A stretch of DNA of 64,000 nucleotides from Colwellia demingiae (GTDB lineage: Bacteria > Pseudomonadota > Gammaproteobacteria > Enterobacterales > Alteromonadaceae): contig NZ_VOLT01000002.1 of the NCBI RefSeq assembly GCF_007954275.1, positions 496,001-560,000 on the forward strand. Reading direction: 5' to 3'. This document shows, one piece after another, positions 9,115 through 17,696 of the stretch (position 1 is the first letter of the stretch; every line of letters starts with the position of its first letter). The position numbers and the translations under genes are program-made. The notes under the pieces were generated by a model that saw nothing but the letters and a program-made list of their open reading frames with translations, was not told the origin of the DNA and did no database searches.

Positions 9115-9915
9115 TTACTTTACCTTTGTATTAGAAAGGCTTGTTACATACTCTCCAGGACTCATGCCAGATATATTTCGGAACATATAAATAAAGGGAG
9201 ATAGAGAACTGTACCCCAAATCCAAAGAAATACTTGTCGTACTATGGCCAGCAGTCAGTAATTCTATCGCTTTAAGAAAACGGAGCCTGAGGTTCCATGC
9301 CTGAATAGTCATACCTGTTTCTCTATGAAATTTTCGCTCCAAAGTTCGCTTCGACATCGCTAAATCCTCTGCTAACATCAGCGTTGTTTGCTTACTTCCA
9401 GGTCGCTCATAAAGTTGACTGCACATTTTCAAAAGCTCAAATGATTTAGGCCAAGGAAGATGCTCAGTAACATGCTTTAAACGTGGCAGCGTACTCAACA
9501 TTAGAGAAACAACGTCTTCTTCATAACCTGAAATAGAGTATTCAACATCAAATGTAGAAACTTCTATGATCAGCGCTTTTATGATGGGGGATATTTTGAG
9601 TACCAAGCTTTTGTCAGTGGGCAGCTGTTGGTATCTGTCATCAATGTATAAGCTTTTTAATTCAGCGCCAAATTCAGTTGAAACACTGTGCGTACACCCA
9701 CAGGGTAGCCATACAGCATTTTCAGGAGGGATGAAAAGTCTTTCACCAACGACGTCGACAGTTAGCACACCGGAAATAGCATACAAAAGTTGATGCCACC
9801 TATGTTTATGCGAAGCGAAATAGTGCCTTGCTGGCATATACTGCTGGCGGGCAAAAACCTCACGAGGAAGGCTTTCCAAATTAAGTAATTTAAGTTCAGT
9901 CGGATAATGTGGCAT
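9115..9915 (-). CDS. AraC-family transcriptional regulator with N-terminal cupin domain
   Basis: A 266-residue AraC/XylS-family regulator. Residues about 25-95 form a cupin-like sensor (HKHRWHQLLYAISGVL, FIPPENAVWLPCGCTH), and the C-terminal 100 residues form the double helix-turn-helix (LMLAEDLAMSKRTLERKF for the first HTH; ISLDLGYSSLSPFIYMFR for the second, ending GMSPGEYV). It diverges from the MFS exporter gene across 235 bp and most probably controls it. Regulators with HWH-type cupins next to YbfB-like MFS exporters are a common pair. It lies between the two nitrate transcription units but shows no link to nitrogen metabolism. The inducer is unknown. The ATG at 9915 has only a weak purine stretch upstream. 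Confidence 0.85.
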   Translation of the reverse strand: MPHYPTELKLLNLESLPREVFARQQYMPARHYFASHKHRWHQLLYAISGVLTVDVVGERLFIPPENAVWLPCGCTHSVSTEFGAELKSLYIDDRYQQLPTDKSLVLKISPIIKALIIEVSTFDVEYSISGYEEDVVSLMLSTLPRLKHVTEHLPWPKSFELLKMCSQLYERPGSKQTTLMLAEDLAMSKRTLERKFHRETGMTIQAWNLRLRFLKAIELLTAGHSTTSISLDLGYSSLSPFIYMFRNISGMSPGEYVTSLSNTKVK

Positions 9916-9999
9916 CTACTTCACAATTTGTCGTTTTATATGTATATGTTGTCATAGTGTATAGAGATTGTCTTTCGATTATTAGATATCCTAAGGGTT

Positions 10000-10085
10000 A
10001 TACCTATTCCACTTGAAGATTCATGATTCAGCTGGCATTAGAAGCGCCTTTAGGCAAGACATTGATTGACGAGAATAATTATTTC
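10000..10085. repeat. Intergenic repeat, half copy of the palindromic family seen at 22576
   Basis: Positions 10000-10034 (ATACCTATTCCACTTGAAGA, then TTCATGATTCAGCTG) match one arm plus half the loop of the palindrome at 22576-22639. The next 50 bp carry an imperfect dyad around AATAATTATT (GACGAGAATAATTATTTC..TTGTCG). The second arm is missing here. It occupies the divergent promoter region of the AraC and MFS genes. Confidence 0.6.
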
Positions 10086-10150
10086 CTTGTCGAATTGAGG
10101 AGTAATGTCGTATTAAATTATCAGAACAATCCAAGGTTCAGCTTGCCTGT

Positions 10151-11302
10151 GTGACAGGAGGTGTGATCACTGTCGGTATAGCTCGATTTGCTTATACACC
10201 CATGTTGCCTGAAATGGTCGAAGAAATTGGCCTTACAGAGACTGTTGCGGGGTTTTTGGCAGCCGCAAATTATGCTGGGTATCTGTGCGGAGCATTGCTC
10301 ATTTCTTTCATGCATAACCTTCAATTAAAAATTAAATTATATCGCTATGGTTTAATAGCAGCTGTCGCGACTACGCTGTGCATGGCTGCGACAACAAATG
10401 AGTGGTTATGGTATCTATTACGCTATGTTTCAGGCTTAAGCAGTGCCGCTGGTATTTTATTAGGTGGTGGGCTGTTGATGCTCTGGCTCAGACACAATCA
10501 CGCAAAAGCTGAACTTGGTATTTTTTTTTCAAGCCTAGGGATCGGAATTGTTCTGACAGCGATTACTGCCCAACTCATAAAAATTGAATATAGCTGGGAT
10601 CAGCAGTGGTTAATCTATGGTCTATTTGCTCTTATCCTCATTATCCCTGTATTGCTCTGGTTTCCAGACTTTGCTAAGTCAACAATTGGGACACAACACA
10701 CAGCGCACAAGGAGGCTCAATCCCTTCCCTCAAAACAGTTTTTTCTAACCTTACAGTCGGCTTACTTTTGCGCCGGATTTGGGTATGTGGTGACGGCAAC
10801 ATTCCTCATTGCAATAGTTGAATTGCTTCCCGGAATGAGAGGCCTTGGCTGGGCAGTTTGGTTAGTGGTTGGGGTTGCTGCTGCACCAGGGTGCTGGTTG
10901 TGGGACATCTATGTAAGAAAGGTTGGCCTTTGGTCATCACTGTTTCAAGCTTACATCCTAAACATGGTGAGTACTGCTCTGCTCTTGTTCGACCCGTCTG
11001 CTACGGTGGTTTTTATCAGTGCTGTACTATACGGTTTCAGCTTTATTGGCATTGTTAGTATGACACTGTCGATGGTAGGACGCCTCTATCCGGAAAATGC
11101 GTCCAGAGCGATGAGTCACCTCACGTTCAGTTACGGACTCGCACAGGTTATCGCGCCAGCGCTGGTTGGGATAATTGCCGAAAAAAGTGGAAGTTTCACG
11201 GATGGACTGATAATTACTGTGATTGTAATGCTAGTAGGGATCACTTTATTGATGCGAGCAGTGGCGCTCCTAAAGTCAGGAAATAGAGAACTGTTGATTT
11301 AA
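10151..11302 (+). CDS. YbfB/YjiJ-type MFS transporter, 5' end possibly frameshifted
   Basis: A major-facilitator transporter of about 383 residues with some 11-12 hydrophobic segments. GIARFAYTPMLPEMVEEIGL in the first segment is the typical start of the YbfB/YjiJ group of inner-membrane exporters. LWLRHNHAKAELGIFFSSLG follows in the middle. The only usable in-frame start is GTG at 10151, which cuts into the first membrane helix and has a poor ribosome site. The better start signal, GAGGAG then ATG at 10105, opens a frame that stops after three codons (ATG TCG TAT TAA). The reading frame of the transporter itself stays open back to 10106, giving LSEQSKVQLACVTGG, a natural N-terminus. A single-base change near 10110 may have separated start and body. 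Substrate unknown; the divergent AraC gene is the likely regulator. Confidence 0.8.
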   Translation: MTGGVITVGIARFAYTPMLPEMVEEIGLTETVAGFLAAANYAGYLCGALLISFMHNLQLKIKLYRYGLIAAVATTLCMAATTNEWLWYLLRYVSGLSSAAGILLGGGLLMLWLRHNHAKAELGIFFSSLGIGIVLTAITAQLIKIEYSWDQQWLIYGLFALILIIPVLLWFPDFAKSTIGTQHTAHKEAQSLPSKQFFLTLQSAYFCAGFGYVVTATFLIAIVELLPGMRGLGWAVWLVVGVAAAPGCWLWDIYVRKVGLWSSLFQAYILNMVSTALLLFDPSATVVFISAVLYGFSFIGIVSMTLSMVGRLYPENASRAMSHLTFSYGLAQVIAPALVGIIAEKSGSFTDGLIITVIVMLVGITLLMRAVALLKSGNRELLI

Positions 11303-11340
11303 AGAGTAACTAATACCTAGTGCCTAGGCCTATACCTAAT

Positions 11341-11368
11341 GATTTATGATTAATGATTAATGATTAAA
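11341..11368. repeat. Short tandem repeat, four units of about GATTAAT
   Basis: Four adjacent 7-bp units (GATTTAT, GATTAAT, GATTAAT, GATTAAA) lie between the convergent MFS and kinase/phosphatase genes. This is a small slippage-type repeat with no evident role. Confidence 0.6.
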
Positions 11369-11386
11369 ATAATCACAATCTTGCCA

Positions 11387-13201
11387 TTAAAAAAATATCA
11401 CTGATAACCATAAGATAAAGAAGAACACGGTAGCACCTTGCCAAAAAAGTACCGGATTACGCTGCAAAATAGGCTGGCTTTTATATTCTTCCAATGCAGA
11501 GACGGTGGGTTTGCTCAAATCAGCTTTAAATTCAGAATACGCCTGTAAACGAAATTTAGGATCGGCTTGGGTCGCTTTTGACAGCACCATATCAAGCCAA
11601 AAAGGTAAATCGCTGCGAAATTGTCTAATACTACGATACTGCCACTGTGAATAATTTTCCACGCGACTTTTTTCGTCATTAACAGCGTAGCTGTGCATAT
11701 CAGCTCTTTGCATCGGCTTGTAAGGTAATTCTCCGCAAAGCATTTCATAAGTGATAACACCTAAGGAAAATAAATCGCTTTGATGGTCTGCATGTAAAGT
11801 TAATAAGGTTTCTGGTGCGATATAATTCAATGTGCCTTGTGGCACAGTTTCGGTAACAACATCATCATTTTCAGCAAGAGATGCAATAAGTGCGGTGCCA
11901 TAATCAATGAGAAAAATTTTACCGTAGGCATCAATCATTATGTTGTCAGGCTTTAAATCCCGATGAATAACTTCTAAGCGCTGAAATGAACGTAAGGCGA
12001 TAATAATTTGCCCAACAATATCGCGTACTTGGGCAAGATTAGGTTTTGGATTATCAAACATCCATTGCCCCAGAGTTTGCCCATCAATATATTCACAAAT
12101 ATGATAAAGAAAGCGACTATTCTCGCTGCCGCGTTTTATTTTCATCACATGACTATTACTCAGCCTTTCCCCTAGCCAAGCTTCACGTATGAAACCTTGT
12201 AAATAACTACTATCATCAGCGAGGTTTTGTGAAGGAACCTTAAGAACACAAGGTTCAGATTCATTAGGGTGTTTCGCTAAATATAAATGTGACCGAATGC
12301 TGGCATGAATAACTTTACAAATTTCATAGTCATCAATATTGTTACCAACCGCTAACGCAGGTGGTATCGCCTTATTTAAAAGCTCTCGTTCAATTTCGAC
12401 TAACGCCCTATTAGGCGTACCGCCGATATAAACTAATAAACAGCTGACATTATCTTCACTGCCATTTGCTATTGCCAACTCCGTAAGTAATTGCGCCATT
12501 TTCTCTAACGCTTTTGTACTAGGTGACTGCGTTAATGTGCTTAATTTTTTTTTAATTTGTTGTGTCGATAAATATTCATGAACGCCATCGCAAGTAAGTA
12601 CAAAAATATCACCCGCTTGAATAGCAACTTGCTGCACATCAACTTGCAATCGATGATCTGCTCCCAGTGCACGGGTTAGCACACTATGAGAGGGTCCCCG
12701 CTTTTGTTGATGGTCCTTAGTCAGTACCTCGATCTCATTTTGTCGATACTGGCTGATACGCGTATCGCCGACATGAAAAATATAAGCGGTGGACGATTTG
12801 ACTATCAGTGCTGAAAAGGTTGTTAACCATTGCAATGTATAACCCGATACCGCATCAGCTTGCGCATACAGCCATTGATTTAAGCTAGATAACACCTTAC
12901 TGGCAGACTTTTGTGTTGACCAGGTTTGCGGTGTTGCGTAATAGTCGTTAATAAATTGTGTCACTGATAATTGTGCCGCCTCTGCTGCTTTACTAGCACT
13001 GGATACCCCATCAGCAATAACCGCAACAACACCTTTAACAGTCAATTCTGCATCACTGGGCACTAAGGATGCAAAAGCATCTTCATTGGTTGCTTTTATA
13101 CCTGCGCTGCTATAACCACCCAATAACACCTGTAACTTTGCCGGTGTTACCTTAGGCGTATGAGTTGCTTGCGGTGTTTGTGCATTACTATCAGTTTTCA
13201 T
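11387..13201 (-). CDS. Bifunctional PP2C-type phosphatase / Hanks-type Ser/Thr protein kinase
   Basis: A 604-residue fusion. Residues about 25-260 are a PP2C phosphatase with the metal-binding aspartates in GIKATNEDAFA, VIADGVSS, LTCDGVHEYL and GSEDNVS, and the HVGDTRI strand. Residues about 290-560 are a Hanks-type kinase: invariant Lys in EPCVLKVPSQ, catalytic loop VIHRDLKPDNIMI (about 410), DYG instead of DFG in FLIDYGTAL, and GTLNYIAPETL (about 458). The last 20 residues are a single hydrophobic helix, so the protein is probably a tail-anchored inner-membrane protein with its enzymes in the cytoplasm. It follows narK by 77 bp with AGGA before its ATG and is probably cotranscribed from the narK sigma-54 promoter. 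I infer reversible phosphorylation of something in nitrate uptake or assimilation; the target is unknown. Confidence 0.92.
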   Translation of the reverse strand: MKTDSNAQTPQATHTPKVTPAKLQVLLGGYSSAGIKATNEDAFASLVPSDAELTVKGVVAVIADGVSSASKAAEAAQLSVTQFINDYYATPQTWSTQKSASKVLSSLNQWLYAQADAVSGYTLQWLTTFSALIVKSSTAYIFHVGDTRISQYRQNEIEVLTKDHQQKRGPSHSVLTRALGADHRLQVDVQQVAIQAGDIFVLTCDGVHEYLSTQQIKKKLSTLTQSPSTKALEKMAQLLTELAIANGSEDNVSCLLVYIGGTPNRALVEIERELLNKAIPPALAVGNNIDDYEICKVIHASIRSHLYLAKHPNESEPCVLKVPSQNLADDSSYLQGFIREAWLGERLSNSHVMKIKRGSENSRFLYHICEYIDGQTLGQWMFDNPKPNLAQVRDIVGQIIIALRSFQRLEVIHRDLKPDNIMIDAYGKIFLIDYGTALIASLAENDDVVTETVPQGTLNYIAPETLLTLHADHQSDLFSLGVITYEMLCGELPYKPMQRADMHSYAVNDEKSRVENYSQWQYRSIRQFRSDLPFWLDMVLSKATQADPKFRLQAYSEFKADLSKPTVSALEEYKSQPILQRNPVLFWQGATVFFFILWLSVIFF

Positions 13202-13278
13202 TTATTTCCTATAAATGGCTTTGGTTACCATAAGCTTACTAAACGGGTAACAATTGAGTTATTCACCCTTAATTAACT

Positions 13279-14760
13279 TTAGTTAACTTTAATTAACTCT
13301 ACTGTACCGTCTTCTCGAATCTCGGTAATAGAACCTTTTGGCTCTTGCATAAAGAGCAAGGTAACAAAACCTAATACTGCTGTTGCTGCAATCACTAAGA
13401 AAAAAGTTTGATAGCTGACCATAGATAATACCGTTAAATAAACCACAGCACCGACATTACCATATGCCCCAGTCATACCTGCTATTTGCCCTGTCAGTCG
13501 ACGTTTAATTAATGGCACTGCAGCAAATACTGCCCCCTCTCCTGCTTGTACAAAGAACGAACAAGCCATTGCGGTAATCACGGCTAATATTAGCGGCCAG
13601 GAACTATCAATTGACGCCATGGCAAGATAACCAAGTGCTAAACCTGCGGTTAATATCAACAACGTTTTCTTACGACCATATTTATCACTTAACCAACCAC
13701 CGCCAGGTCGAGACATTAAGTTCATAAAAGCATAAAGCGATGCGAGCATGCCTGCATAAACCATGTCTAAGCTAAACGTTTCAGCAAAAAATAATGGCAA
13801 CATAGAAACTACTGCGAGTTCAGAGCCAAACGTAGCAAAATATAAAACATTAAGCACAGCCACTTGCTTGAACTGATACTGATGAATTTCAGGAACTTTT
13901 TCGGTAAATAAATGACCATTTACCTGATAGGTTTTCCAAACTTCAGCAATAAATAATATAACCAAAGATACATAAGCAATTATGGTCAGATTGCTCGATA
14001 ACAAGCTCACACCTTGCGGTGACAATTTCCAAGTAAGCAAGGCTAAAGCACCGTACATAGGTAACTTCATCAACAATAATAAGTAAAAATCGCCAACACT
14101 GGTAACTTCCATCGCGCCAGTTTGCTTAGGTTTAAAGTAGGTAGCTCCTTTAGGCGTATCACTAACATTTGTATACCAGATGAAGCTGAAAAGTAAACTC
14201 ATCAAACCCGTTAAGGCAACAGCATAACGCCAAGCATCTTCAATACCGAACGTTTTACCTAGGTAGAGAGTGATTAAGGGTAACGACATTGCCGCTGCGG
14301 CAGAACCGAAATTCCCCCAGCCACCATAAAGACCTTCTGCAGTGCCTAACTCATGGGCAGGAAACCATTCACTGACCATACGAATACCAATAACAAAACC
14401 AGCCCCAATAAAGCCCAGTAAAAAACGAGCCAAGGCTGCTTGTTCAAAATTTTGCGCTAAGGCAAACATAAAACAAGGCAAACTACATACCGCTAGCAGC
14501 ACTGCAAAGGTTAACCGAGGGCCATACTTGTCCGTTAACATGCCAATGATAATGCGCGCTGGTATGGTTAGTGCTACGTTTAAAATAAGCAGCGTTTTTA
14601 TTTCACTACTGCTCAGCCCTAAACTATCCGCAATCACCGCTAATAAGGGGGCATGGTTAAACCACACCATAAAGGTGATAAAAAAGGCCATCCAACTTAA
14701 ATGTAGGATTTTCATTTTCCCAGTAAATGACCATAATTTAATGCCAATTTCACTACTCAT
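13279..14760 (-). CDS. narK: Nitrate/nitrite transporter of the NarK/NasA MFS family
   Basis: A 493-residue inner-membrane MFS protein with about 12 membrane segments that imports nitrate (and perhaps nitrite). The N-terminus LSWMAFFITFMVWFNHAPLL is typical of the family. NVALTIPARIIIGMLTDKYGPR carries the conserved Arg and the MFS loop motif. GFIGAGFVIGIRMVSEWFP, GLYGGWGNFGSAAAAM and GMTGAYGNVGAVVYL include the two glycine-rich nitrate-signature helices. AAGGAG 7 nt before the ATG fixes the start. It heads a unit with the kinase/phosphatase gene and has its own sigma-54 promoter and NtrC-like site, so expression should rise under nitrogen limitation. The company of nirBD and nasA points to assimilatory rather than respiratory use. 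Confidence 0.93.
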   Translation of the reverse strand: MSSEIGIKLWSFTGKMKILHLSWMAFFITFMVWFNHAPLLAVIADSLGLSSSEIKTLLILNVALTIPARIIIGMLTDKYGPRLTFAVLLAVCSLPCFMFALAQNFEQAALARFLLGFIGAGFVIGIRMVSEWFPAHELGTAEGLYGGWGNFGSAAAAMSLPLITLYLGKTFGIEDAWRYAVALTGLMSLLFSFIWYTNVSDTPKGATYFKPKQTGAMEVTSVGDFYLLLLMKLPMYGALALLTWKLSPQGVSLLSSNLTIIAYVSLVILFIAEVWKTYQVNGHLFTEKVPEIHQYQFKQVAVLNVLYFATFGSELAVVSMLPLFFAETFSLDMVYAGMLASLYAFMNLMSRPGGGWLSDKYGRKKTLLILTAGLALGYLAMASIDSSWPLILAVITAMACSFFVQAGEGAVFAAVPLIKRRLTGQIAGMTGAYGNVGAVVYLTVLSMVSYQTFFLVIAATAVLGFVTLLFMQEPKGSITEIREDGTVELIKVN

Positions 14761-14793
14761 TGTTTACTCCTTAAAGTTTATATAACTTTATAG

Positions 14794-14810
14794 AGCAAGC
14801 AAAATGCCAG
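14794..14810 (-). promoter_or_regulatory. Sigma-54 promoter of narK
   Basis: The minus strand reads CTGGCATTTTGCTTGCT, with GG-N10-GC spacing and close match to TGGCAC-N5-TTGCW. The start point would fall near 14783, about 23 nt before the narK ATG. It closely resembles the nirB promoter, implying joint control. Confidence 0.82.
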
Positions 14811-14902
14811 TAATAAATAATTTTTTATAAGCTTAAGTATCATGAAGTTAGTGGAAATCATACTAAGGGGAGAAGGTGTGGCATGCACTTTTTATGGGGG
14901 TC

Positions 14903-14919
14903 CGCACCTAGACAGTGCA
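14903..14919. promoter_or_regulatory. NtrC-like enhancer site upstream of narK
   Basis: CGCACC-TAGAC-AGTGCA matches TGCACC-N5-GGTGCA at ten of twelve half-site positions and lies about 100 bp upstream of the sigma-54 promoter, the same geometry as at nirB. A further half-site, TGCACT, is at 14884-14889. Confidence 0.72.
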
Positions 14920-15044
14920 GGAGATTCAATACAGTAAGAAGGTGATCGTTGGGTAATACGAGTTGATTTATCGACTTAAATTAAGCTTATCACTGCCAGC
15001 TTTACTCCTGACAGTAATCATTATAAGCGACGAAGTAAGGACAG

Positions 15045-15485
15045 TTATTTCACTGTTTGGGTGTAAAACTCACCTATGTACTGGCCACCTTTAATTTTTG
15101 CAATTAAACGTAATTTATAACTATCTCCTTTATTAGCCACTAAATTACCTAAAGGTGTATTACTACGCCAATAATAAGGGCTCTTTTTCATGCCTAAAGG
15201 ATACGGTGTCATCTTGTCACTCTTATCGACTAAAAACAGGGTCGCACTATCTAGTGGAAAAGTTGAATTAACTTCAGTAACCCCAGCTTCGTCAGAGACA
15301 TTTATTTTAAATTCGCCTGAGATAAGTACACAATTTTTATTGGCAATATCACAATGCCCTTCTGGCACTAGTTGTATTATTTTATTTGCTGAAGCTTCAT
15401 TCTCTTCATAATAATCGGCAGCAATAAAGCCCACAACGGCAAGAATAGGTGCGACCATAAAGGCAAGTTTTGTGTGTTTATTCAT
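15045..15485 (-). CDS. Hypothetical exported or membrane-anchored protein
   Basis: I do not recognise this 146-residue protein. It begins with a short basic region and one hydrophobic helix (LAFMVAPILAVVGFIAA), so it is either anchored in the inner membrane by its N-terminus or exported. The rest is polar, with two cysteines close together (GHCDIANKNCVLISG) that could form a disulfide, and beta-rich segments (EFKINVSDEAGV, SYKLRLIAKIKGG) suggesting an Ig-like or FixH-like periplasmic domain. It lies downstream of the symporter genes in the same direction, but a strong terminator at 15555-15594 separates them. Its AAAGATAA ribosome site is weak. No function assigned. Confidence 0.7.
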   Translation of the reverse strand: MNKHTKLAFMVAPILAVVGFIAADYYEENEASANKIIQLVPEGHCDIANKNCVLISGEFKINVSDEAGVTEVNSTFPLDSATLFLVDKSDKMTPYPLGMKKSPYYWRSNTPLGNLVANKGDSYKLRLIAKIKGGQYIGEFYTQTVK

Positions 15486-15554
15486 AAGATTATCTTTAAG
15501 TTATATTGGGTTGTTTATTTTTGATTTCATTAAAACAAATTGCCCTAGAAAAAG

Positions 15555-15594
15555 AAAGGCTAGGCGACTTTTAAAATGGGTCGTCTAGCCTTTT
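15555..15594 (-). terminator. Strong terminator downstream of the symporter gene
   Basis: A 14-bp stem, AAAGGCTAGGCGAC paired with GTCGTCTAGCCTTT (one G-U), with an 11-nt loop. A-rich sequence on one side and T-rich on the other allow function in both directions. It ends the symporter transcript before the hypothetical gene. Confidence 0.85.
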
Positions 15595-15654
15595 AGTTTT
15601 ACGATTTTTACGTTAAGTGTTATTGGATAAAACCATTAACACTTCATCATTTTT

Positions 15655-17445
15655 CTAGTGATCGTGTGCTGCAGCACAGTCACCTGGAGAACGCATGTTT
15701 TCTACCATAGCTACAATATTAGCTGGACATGGTCCAGTAAACTGAAGAACGATGAAAGCGACACCAAAGTTAACTATTGCACCAACTGCACCAAAAGCGT
15801 TAGGAGAGATTCCAAAGAACCAATCTTTACCCATGTCACCTAGGAATGAAGTACCTGGAATAAACATAATGCCTTTGTGTTGGAACACATACATCATTGT
15901 TACACCGATACCTGCAACCATACCTGAAATTGCTGCTGTACCACTCATTTTCTTAGAGAATATACCCATCATTAATGCTGGGAAGATACTTGATGCTGCT
16001 AAACCAAAGGCTAGTGCAACCGTACCTGCAGCAAACCCTGGAGGATGTAATCCAAGATAACCAGAGACTAATATCGCTATAGTCATCACAACTCGACCGG
16101 CAAGTAACTCATTTTTCTCTGACAAGTCAGGTGTTAATACCCCTTTCATTAAATCATGTGAGATAGATGAGGATATTGCTAACAATAAGCCCGCCGCAGT
16201 AGATAACGCAGCCGCTAGACCACCAGCAGCAACTAAAGCAATTACCCAGTTTGGTAAATTCGCAATTGCAGGGTTAGCGAGTACCATAATGTCACGGTCA
16301 ACTTTAACCATTTCATTTGGAACCACTACTATTTCTTTCCCAGTCATTGTATTTATTTTGGTGACAGTTTGATCTGTTGCATTAGATGTATACTGAATTT
16401 TACCATCGCCATTTTTATCTTCAAACTTCAATAAACCAGTTTTTTCCCAGTCTTTGAACCATTGTGGACGTTCATCATAAACAAGGTTCTGACCTGCTGT
16501 AGGTTCAATGGTATTCATCAAGTTAAGACGAGCCATAGCACCAACTGCTGGAGCAACTGTGTAAAGTAAACCGATGAAAACAAGTGCATAACCTGCAGAT
16601 TGACGTGCTGCTTGTACTGAAGGAACAGTGAAGAAGCGCATAATTACATGAGGAAGACCCGCAGTACCAATCATAAGAGAGATAGTGTAAGCGAACATAT
16701 TCAATGTTCCGCCTAAGTTACTCGTTGTGTACTCTTTAAAGCCTAAATCAGTAACAACCATATCTAACTTATCAAGTAAGTAAACACCACTACCATCAGC
16801 TAAAGTACTACCTAAGCCTAGTTGTGGAATTGGGTTACCGGTAAGTTGTAATGAAATAAAGATTGCTGGAATTGTATAAGCAAAAATCATTACTACATAC
16901 TGAGCGATTTGCGTATAAGTAATACCTTTCATACCACCTAGTACAGCGTATACCCAAACAACGAACATGCCGATGCCTAAGCCTAAACCGTAATCAACTT
17001 CTAGGAAACGAGAGAAAGCAACACCCACACCTTTCATTTGACCGATGATGTAAGTTAATGAAGCGATGATTAAACAAGCAACCGCAACAATACGTGCAGT
17101 TTTTGAGTAATATCTATCAAAAATGAATTCAGGTACTGTGAACTTACCGTGTTTACGCATGTATGGCGCTAAAAGCATTGCCAATAATACATAACCACCT
17201 GTCCAACCCATTAAGAAAACTGAGCCACCGTAACCTAAGAAAGCAATTAAGCCTGCCATTGAAATGAATGACGCTGCACTCATCCAATCGGCACCAATTG
17301 CCATACCATTTTGCATTGGGGTAATACCACCGCCCGCTACGTAAAAATCACTGGTTGAACCCGCACGAGCCCACCAAGCAATAGCGAAGTATAAAGCGAA
17401 CGTGCTAAATACTGCGATGTAAGTATAGAGTTTTAACTCATCCAT
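15655..17445 (-). CDS. Sodium:solute symporter (acetate/ActP-like, SSS family, large subunit)
   Basis: A 596-residue inner-membrane symporter of the SSS family, in the group that pairs with a small DUF4212 subunit and is usually called an acetate or cation/acetate symporter. Around 13 membrane segments are visible. The family signature appears as DFYVAGGGITPMQNGMAIG near the N-terminus, then GADWMSAASFISMAGL, GQMKGVGVAFSRFL and GGLAAALSTAAGLLLAISSS. A soluble loop of about 65 residues (near 330-390) is rich in Asp and Lys, including EDKNGDGKIQYTSN, which looks like a calcium-binding EF-hand-like DxNxDGxI loop. Its ATG overlaps the stop of the small subunit by one base, so the two are translationally coupled. 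Acetate as substrate is inferred from family and from the CBS/DUF294 neighbour. Confidence 0.9.
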   Translation of the reverse strand: MDELKLYTYIAVFSTFALYFAIAWWARAGSTSDFYVAGGGITPMQNGMAIGADWMSAASFISMAGLIAFLGYGGSVFLMGWTGGYVLLAMLLAPYMRKHGKFTVPEFIFDRYYSKTARIVAVACLIIASLTYIIGQMKGVGVAFSRFLEVDYGLGLGIGMFVVWVYAVLGGMKGITYTQIAQYVVMIFAYTIPAIFISLQLTGNPIPQLGLGSTLADGSGVYLLDKLDMVVTDLGFKEYTTSNLGGTLNMFAYTISLMIGTAGLPHVIMRFFTVPSVQAARQSAGYALVFIGLLYTVAPAVGAMARLNLMNTIEPTAGQNLVYDERPQWFKDWEKTGLLKFEDKNGDGKIQYTSNATDQTVTKINTMTGKEIVVVPNEMVKVDRDIMVLANPAIANLPNWVIALVAAGGLAAALSTAAGLLLAISSSISHDLMKGVLTPDLSEKNELLAGRVVMTIAILVSGYLGLHPPGFAAGTVALAFGLAASSIFPALMMGIFSKKMSGTAAISGMVAGIGVTMMYVFQHKGIMFIPGTSFLGDMGKDWFFGISPNAFGAVGAIVNFGVAFIVLQFTGPCPANIVAMVENMRSPGDCAAAHDH

Positions 17446-17696
17446 TATTTGCTCCCCTCTGCATATTTAATATCAAGCTTATTCATTTTGTGGCCATACC
17501 AAAAAATTAAGCCAAGAAATGCATAGATAGCACCTTGCTGTGCAAACCAAAAACCAAGTTTGTACCCACCTATACTAATTGCATTTAGCGGCTCTACCAG
17601 AAGTAAACCAAAACCAAATGAAACAACAAACCAGATTGCAAGGCAGATCAAGATAATTCGAATATTCTCCGACCAATATGTTTCTTTATTTTCCAC
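17445..17696 (-). CDS. DUF4212 small subunit of the sodium:solute symporter
   Basis: An 83-residue protein with two membrane helices (IILICLAIWFVVSFGFGLLL and FWFAQQGAIYAFLGLIFW) joined by a short loop, followed by a basic end. This is the DUF4212 / symporter small accessory protein family. The stop of this gene and the start of the large subunit overlap in TAATG-like fashion, so the two products are made together. I infer that it assembles with or stabilises the large symporter subunit in the inner membrane. Confidence 0.88.
   Translation of the reverse strand: MENKETYWSENIRIILICLAIWFVVSFGFGLLLVEPLNAISIGGYKLGFWFAQQGAIYAFLGLIFWYGHKMNKLDIKYAEGSK

Noticed and set aside
10121..10324. A 67-codon minus-strand frame over the MFS start
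   Set aside because: Antisense shadow of the transporter gene without a ribosome site.
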